Assembly (NCBI GenBank): GCA_964451365.1
Contig: CAYVIB010000029.1
Location: 11,977-75,976, forward strand
DNA: 64,000 nucleotides
Reading direction: 5' to 3'
DNA from: CAYVIB01 sp964451365
GTDB taxonomy: Bacteria > Pseudomonadota > Gammaproteobacteria > Pseudomonadales > Cellvibrionaceae
Every line of letters starts with the position of its first letter. The first letter of the stretch is position 1. Under the pieces are notes generated by a model that saw nothing but the letters and a program-made list of their open reading frames with translations, was not told the DNA's origin and searched no databases. Position numbers and translations under genes: made by a program. This document shows, one piece after another, positions 61,020-64,000 of the stretch.

Positions 61020-62699
61020 TTAAAAACTCTCCAGCCGGTAGTAGTCGAAATCCACATAGCCTCCGGTTGCCTCGGTTGCATAATTAAATAGCGCAAAGCG
61101 GTATCCCATAAAATGGGGTAATGTATAAGACATTTGCAAGGTGCCGCCGATTTGTTTCCATGCGGTTCCATCCAGGCTGTAAAAGAAATGTGCCTGATCG
61201 ATCCGGTCTCGAAAATCCGTTTCTATTTTTAAATAAATTTTGTTCTGGTCCACGGGCAGAGACGCCAGCTCGAGAGATTTATCAGGGTTTCCCTCAACCA
61301 CAATCAATGAATGATTATTATCGTTTCGCCTGACACCGATGTAGCCATAGTTTGCCTGCAATGCGCCCAGGCCTGCCACGTCGCCTGCTTTCATATTGGT
61401 AATATCCAGGGCGACCCGAGCGGAACCGCGTGGGCCGAAGGTGCGCTGGGTAAGAGTATTGCGGGTGGTTAGGAAATCGTTGTCGAGCCGGGTGTTGGTC
61501 AGCCTGAGATAGCCCGGCCTGTCGGTTAACGACCAGGCGCTGTTGTCGGGATTGTGATTCCATTGCCATTCCAGCCCGAGTGATGCCGGTTGTTCGCTGG
61601 TGTCAAATTCATCGGATGTGACAATACCAGATGTAACAATGCCAGATGTGACAATACCAGATGTAACAAGCCTACCCAGGCTGCTGTTTTCGACGTTAAA
61701 TCCCAGGTTTTGGGGGACGTTGCCGTCCTCTCCCAATACCGGCCAACCGTTCCGCCAGGTCACGGGCACGAGGTAAGGTATACGGCCGACGGCCCCATTG
61801 TCCTTGAACAGGAATGCATACCAGTCACCGTCAGGTGTATCGATAAATCCACCCTGTGCGATACCTTTATGCTGCAATACGACGCGGCCCTCATAGGGGC
61901 CGGTGAGATGTTCCGCGCGATATACCAACTGGGTTCGCATCCCACCGCGTGGCCAGGTAATCAGGGATATGTAATAGCGGTCATCAATTTTTTGTATGTG
62001 GGAACCTTCGGCTTTCAGCATGATATCGTCGCCCGCAATGGAGGAGGCGTCGGGTATTAATAGTTGATCCAAACCGCCGGGTTTCACCGCGGATGCATCC
62101 GGGGTCAGTTCGATAATGCGAATATCTCCGTGGCCATACACCAGAAACACGCGGCCATCTTCGAAAAACAGAGACGCATCGTGGTACAACTTTGGCAGCT
62201 CCGAGACGGTCCAGGGACCATTTTCGATATCGCGGGTTTGATAGATATAGGTTTTATGGGTGTTGTTGGCGAACGTGCTTACGTAGTAAATGCCATCAAC
62301 ATAGCGCAAGCTGCTGGCCCAGGAGCCGCGCCCATAGGAATTCAACCCTTCTTCCAATTTCATTTCCGGTGAGTCGGTGAGAGTCGAGTAGGCATAATTT
62401 ACGAGTTTCCAGTTCACCAGATTGTCGGATTTCATAATTGGCAGGCCGGGATTCATGTGCATGGTGGTACTGCTCATGTAATAAGTTTCTCCCACGCGAA
62501 CAACCGAAGGGTCGGGTACATCCGCCCATATTACGGGATTGCGTGCCTCGATAAATTCGGGTGCCTGCCGATTTCCATCCGTCCTGTACGGCTCGTGCTG
62601 TAACGGCAACGGATTGTGGATCTTGTTCTGGCTGCACGCAGTTAGGCAACATGCCAATGCAAGCAGTGCCGGAGTATGGATAACAGAATGTAATTTCAT
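61020..62699 (-). CDS. GH43-like glycosidase lipoprotein
   Basis: This 559-residue protein has lipobox CLTAC (Cys22) and a five-bladed propeller typical of GH43. NPVIWADVPDPSVVRVGETYYM places the catalytic base Asp in VPDPS, and later KAEGSHIQKID supplies the general acid Glu. The C-terminal part (from about residue 365) is a concanavalin-like domain of the type seen in GH43 xylosidase/arabinofuranosidase subfamilies. A short repeat TSGIV, three times plus TS, links the two. It should act on xylan- or arabinan-type side chains, but the substrate is not fixed by sequence. I use the ATG at 62699 rather than the TTG at 62708. Confidence 0.88.
   Translation of the reverse strand: MKLHSVIHTPALLALACCLTACSQNKIHNPLPLQHEPYRTDGNRQAPEFIEARNPVIWADVPDPSVVRVGETYYMSSTTMHMNPGLPIMKSDNLVNWKLVNYAYSTLTDSPEMKLEEGLNSYGRGSWASSLRYVDGIYYVSTFANNTHKTYIYQTRDIENGPWTVSELPKLYHDASLFFEDGRVFLVYGHGDIRIIELTPDASAVKPGGLDQLLIPDASSIAGDDIMLKAEGSHIQKIDDRYYISLITWPRGGMRTQLVYRAEHLTGPYEGRVVLQHKGIAQGGFIDTPDGDWYAFLFKDNGAVGRIPYLVPVTWRNGWPVLGEDGNVPQNLGFNVENSSLGRLVTSGIVTSGIVTSGIVTSDEFDTSEQPASLGLEWQWNHNPDNSAWSLTDRPGYLRLTNTRLDNDFLTTRNTLTQRTFGPRGSARVALDITNMKAGDVAGLGALQANYGYIGVRRNDNNHSLIVVEGNPDKSLELASLPVDQNKIYLKIETDFRDRIDQAHFFYSLDGTAWKQIGGTLQMSYTLPHFMGYRFALFNYATEATGGYVDFDYYRLESF
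61613..61672. repeat. Tandem 15-bp repeat inside the GH43-like gene
   Basis: About four copies of a unit reading GATGTGACAATACCA or close variants (alternating G/A at one position). The units encode repeated TSGIV in the inter-domain linker. The 15-bp length keeps the frame, so copy number could change without breaking the gene. Confidence 0.85.
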
Positions 62700-63062
62700 A
62701 AGTTGCAAAAAATGAGTTCAGGTAATTTCACAGCGGGAATTCAGTAGCTCAGCACAATGGTCTCCGTATTCGATAACGATATCCAATTGAGCACGATTAT
62801 TTTCGCTTAAGTGAGCATTCGGCCAGACCCTATGATAATTATATGATATGAGAATACGGAAGCTGGGGTTAAATAAATGGCGCTATTTTCTACACTATTC
62901 AAAAAATTGAATTTTTTTTGCAGATAGTTGAAGGCGGGAAGGATTATTCCGGATGGGTTTTGCCTGGGCTCAGGGGTGGCGGTAAAAAGAAGGGGCGGAA
63001 AATCCGCCCCTTGCTACTTTTATTGCATTGCTCCGACTCTTAAACCGGAACGTCCAGGTAAA
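62700..63062. other. Gap between the GH43-like and CE4 genes
   Basis: The stretch is AT-rich from 62760 to 62930 and should hold the GH43-like promoter on the minus strand. The terminator of the CE4 gene lies at its right end. No ORF or RNA gene was recognised. Confidence 0.5.
62990..63012 (-). terminator. Terminator of the CE4 gene
   Basis: AAGGGGCGGA (62990-62999) pairs with TCCGCCCCTT (63003-63012) around a 3-nt loop. Read on the minus strand the stem is followed by CTTTTTAC. It lies 50 nt beyond the CE4 stop. Confidence 0.8.
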
Positions 63063-64000
63063 TCAATTGCAAACAACGCCGCCGTCGCCCCACTGGTCGT
63101 TACAAGTAGTGGTGCCGATACAGCTTTGGTTGTTCTCCCATCCCCAACCGCTGGTCTGGTTTTGGCAAGTTGGGTACATGTTGCCGTACCAGTTACATTG
63201 ACAGCCGCTGTTGTTGCCACCGCTGGAACTGGAGCTGGAGCTGGAGCTGGAGCTCGAACTCGAGGAGGAACTGGAGCTTGACGACGACGAACTGGAACCA
63301 CTCGATCCGGACGGAGCAACAGCGCGGCCGGTGTTCGGGTCGATTCTGCCGGGGCAGAGGCCCCTGGATCGCAGGTTGGAAGCAATTTGCGGTATGGCAT
63401 TGATCGTGTTGCTTTGATAGCTGGCATCGTGCATCAGGATAACCTGGCCGTTTTGTAGCTGAGAGGCTGCCTGTGCGATTTGCGCTGAGCTGGCACCGTC
63501 CCAGTCCCTTGAGTCCACGTCCCAGGTGATATACCGCAAGCCCTGGTCTGCCGCCGCTTGGCGAATTGCGGTGGTCGAGTCACCATAGGGAGGCCGGTAC
63601 AGTGTAGGCCTGGGCGCACCTGCATTCATGATAGCCTGGGTAGTGCGGCTGATCTGATCGACAACCTGGCTGTAACTGTAGCCGGTCATGTTGGGGTGGT
63701 CCCAACTGTGGTTCTGAACCTCACCCACGTTCAGCATCTGCTGAACCGCTCCGGGATTGCTGCTCACATATTGGCCCTGAACAAACCAGGTCACCGGCGT
63801 AAGGTCGTTTTGTATGAGCTGATTGATCAGAGTGCTTGTGCTGGATGTGGGGCCGTCGTCGAAAGTAATACCCACGTAACCGCTGCAGTTGGCGTTTCCG
63901 CCAGAAGTGCTACTACTGCTACTGCTGCTACTGCTGCTACTGCTACTGCCGGAGCCGCCACAGTTGCCGCTGAAGCAGTCGGAGGTATCGCCAAAGCCGA
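63063..64000 (-). CDS. CE4 polysaccharide deacetylase with poly-Ser linkers and CBM10 (5' end outside window)
   Basis: The frame is open to the window edge, so the N terminus is missing. Reading from the edge: a Cys/Gly segment (SDCFSGNCGG) ends an unseen module, then a first poly-Ser linker. The NodB/CE4 domain follows, with GYVGITFDDGPTS (the two metal/catalytic Asp), NHSWDHPNMTGYS (H-x3-H metal site), YRPPYGDS and VILMHD. After a run of 25 serines comes a C-terminal CBM10 (CQCNWYGNMYPTCQ, GWGWENNQSC). It is predicted to be secreted and to deacetylate xylan or chitin; acetyl xylan esterase is likelier for CBM10 enzymes. Confidence 0.93.
   Translation of the reverse strand, partial: GFGDTSDCFSGNCGGSGSSSSSSSSSSSSSTSGGNANCSGYVGITFDDGPTSSTSTLINQLIQNDLTPVTWFVQGQYVSSNPGAVQQMLNVGEVQNHSWDHPNMTGYSYSQVVDQISRTTQAIMNAGAPRPTLYRPPYGDSTTAIRQAAADQGLRYITWDVDSRDWDGASSAQIAQAASQLQNGQVILMHDASYQSNTINAIPQIASNLRSRGLCPGRIDPNTGRAVAPSGSSGSSSSSSSSSSSSSSSSSSSSSSSSSGGNNSGCQCNWYGNMYPTCQNQTSGWGWENNQSCIGTTTCNDQWGDGGVVCN

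Noticed and set aside
61613..61672. Possible CRISPR-like repeats
   Set aside because: The 15-bp units are directly adjacent, without spacers, and encode an in-frame protein linker.
63211..63417. Plus-strand ORF rich in Leu-Glu repeats
   Set aside because: It is the antisense of the poly-Ser linker codons of the CE4 gene.

Overview
The window looks like a chromosome segment of a polysaccharide-degrading marine gammaproteobacterium of the Cellvibrionales type (Saccharophagus, Teredinibacter, Cellvibrio or Gilvimarinus-like). The signs are poly-serine linkers next to a CBM10 module, a TIGR01782-type TonB-dependent receptor inside an alpha-glucan locus, several large carbohydrate-active lipoproteins, and housekeeping genes (guaA, purL, mltF, tadA, mnmC, dusA) that read as gammaproteobacterial. 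The genus is inferred from gene style only. No rRNA, tRNA, CRISPR array, intact transposase or prophage was seen.

Layout. 1-1736: end of guaB, a terminator, and guaA. 2046-2853: two hypothetical genes. 3292-8293 (minus): a tight six-gene run of DUF3291 protein, flavodoxin, mnmC, glutaminyl cyclase, rhombosortase and DUF4202 protein. 8748-16156: DUF1653 gene and tadA, mltF on the opposite strand, purL, and a solute-binding-like protein. 16224-20669: aldo/keto reductase, then a FGGY kinase, glycerophosphodiesterase and FAD-dependent glycerol-3-phosphate dehydrogenase-like operon linked by 4-nt overlaps.

20834-32535 holds the most unusual system. It has outer-membrane beta-barrels, a periplasmic coiled-coil protein, three TPR proteins (two are lipoproteins), a small periplasmic protein, one TolQ/ExbB/MotA-like channel, two different TolR/ExbD proteins and an AgmX/PglI-like TonB-type transducer. 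It resembles the Agl/Glt envelope machinery of Myxococcus, and its role in this kind of organism cannot be told from sequence. The two ExbD proteins differ at the proton-carrying Asp, and a run of ten G residues lies at the second exbD / transducer junction. A mosaic lipoprotein (propeller, Pro-Thr linker, three Ig-like repeats, fibro-slime domain) follows at 32896-36387.

36448-42540: TerB-like gene, REP-like palindromes, transaldolase, dusA, a broken SNF2 helicase remnant, a PIF1-like helicase and an MgtC-family protein. 42879-57370 is a maltodextrin/starch locus: sugar permease, LacI-type regulator, GH13 alpha-glucosidase, pullulanase lipoprotein, TonB-dependent receptor and GH15 lipoprotein. 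Three copies of an ATACGTAT-centred operator tie it together. Expected flow: surface pullulanase opens the glucan, the receptor imports oligosaccharides, GH15 trims them, the permease brings sugars inward and the cytoplasmic GH13 finishes. 57829-60881: a TraF-type outer-membrane protein with a lipoprotein. 61020-64000 (minus): a GH43-like lipoprotein and the 3' part of a CE4-CBM10 enzyme cut by the window end.
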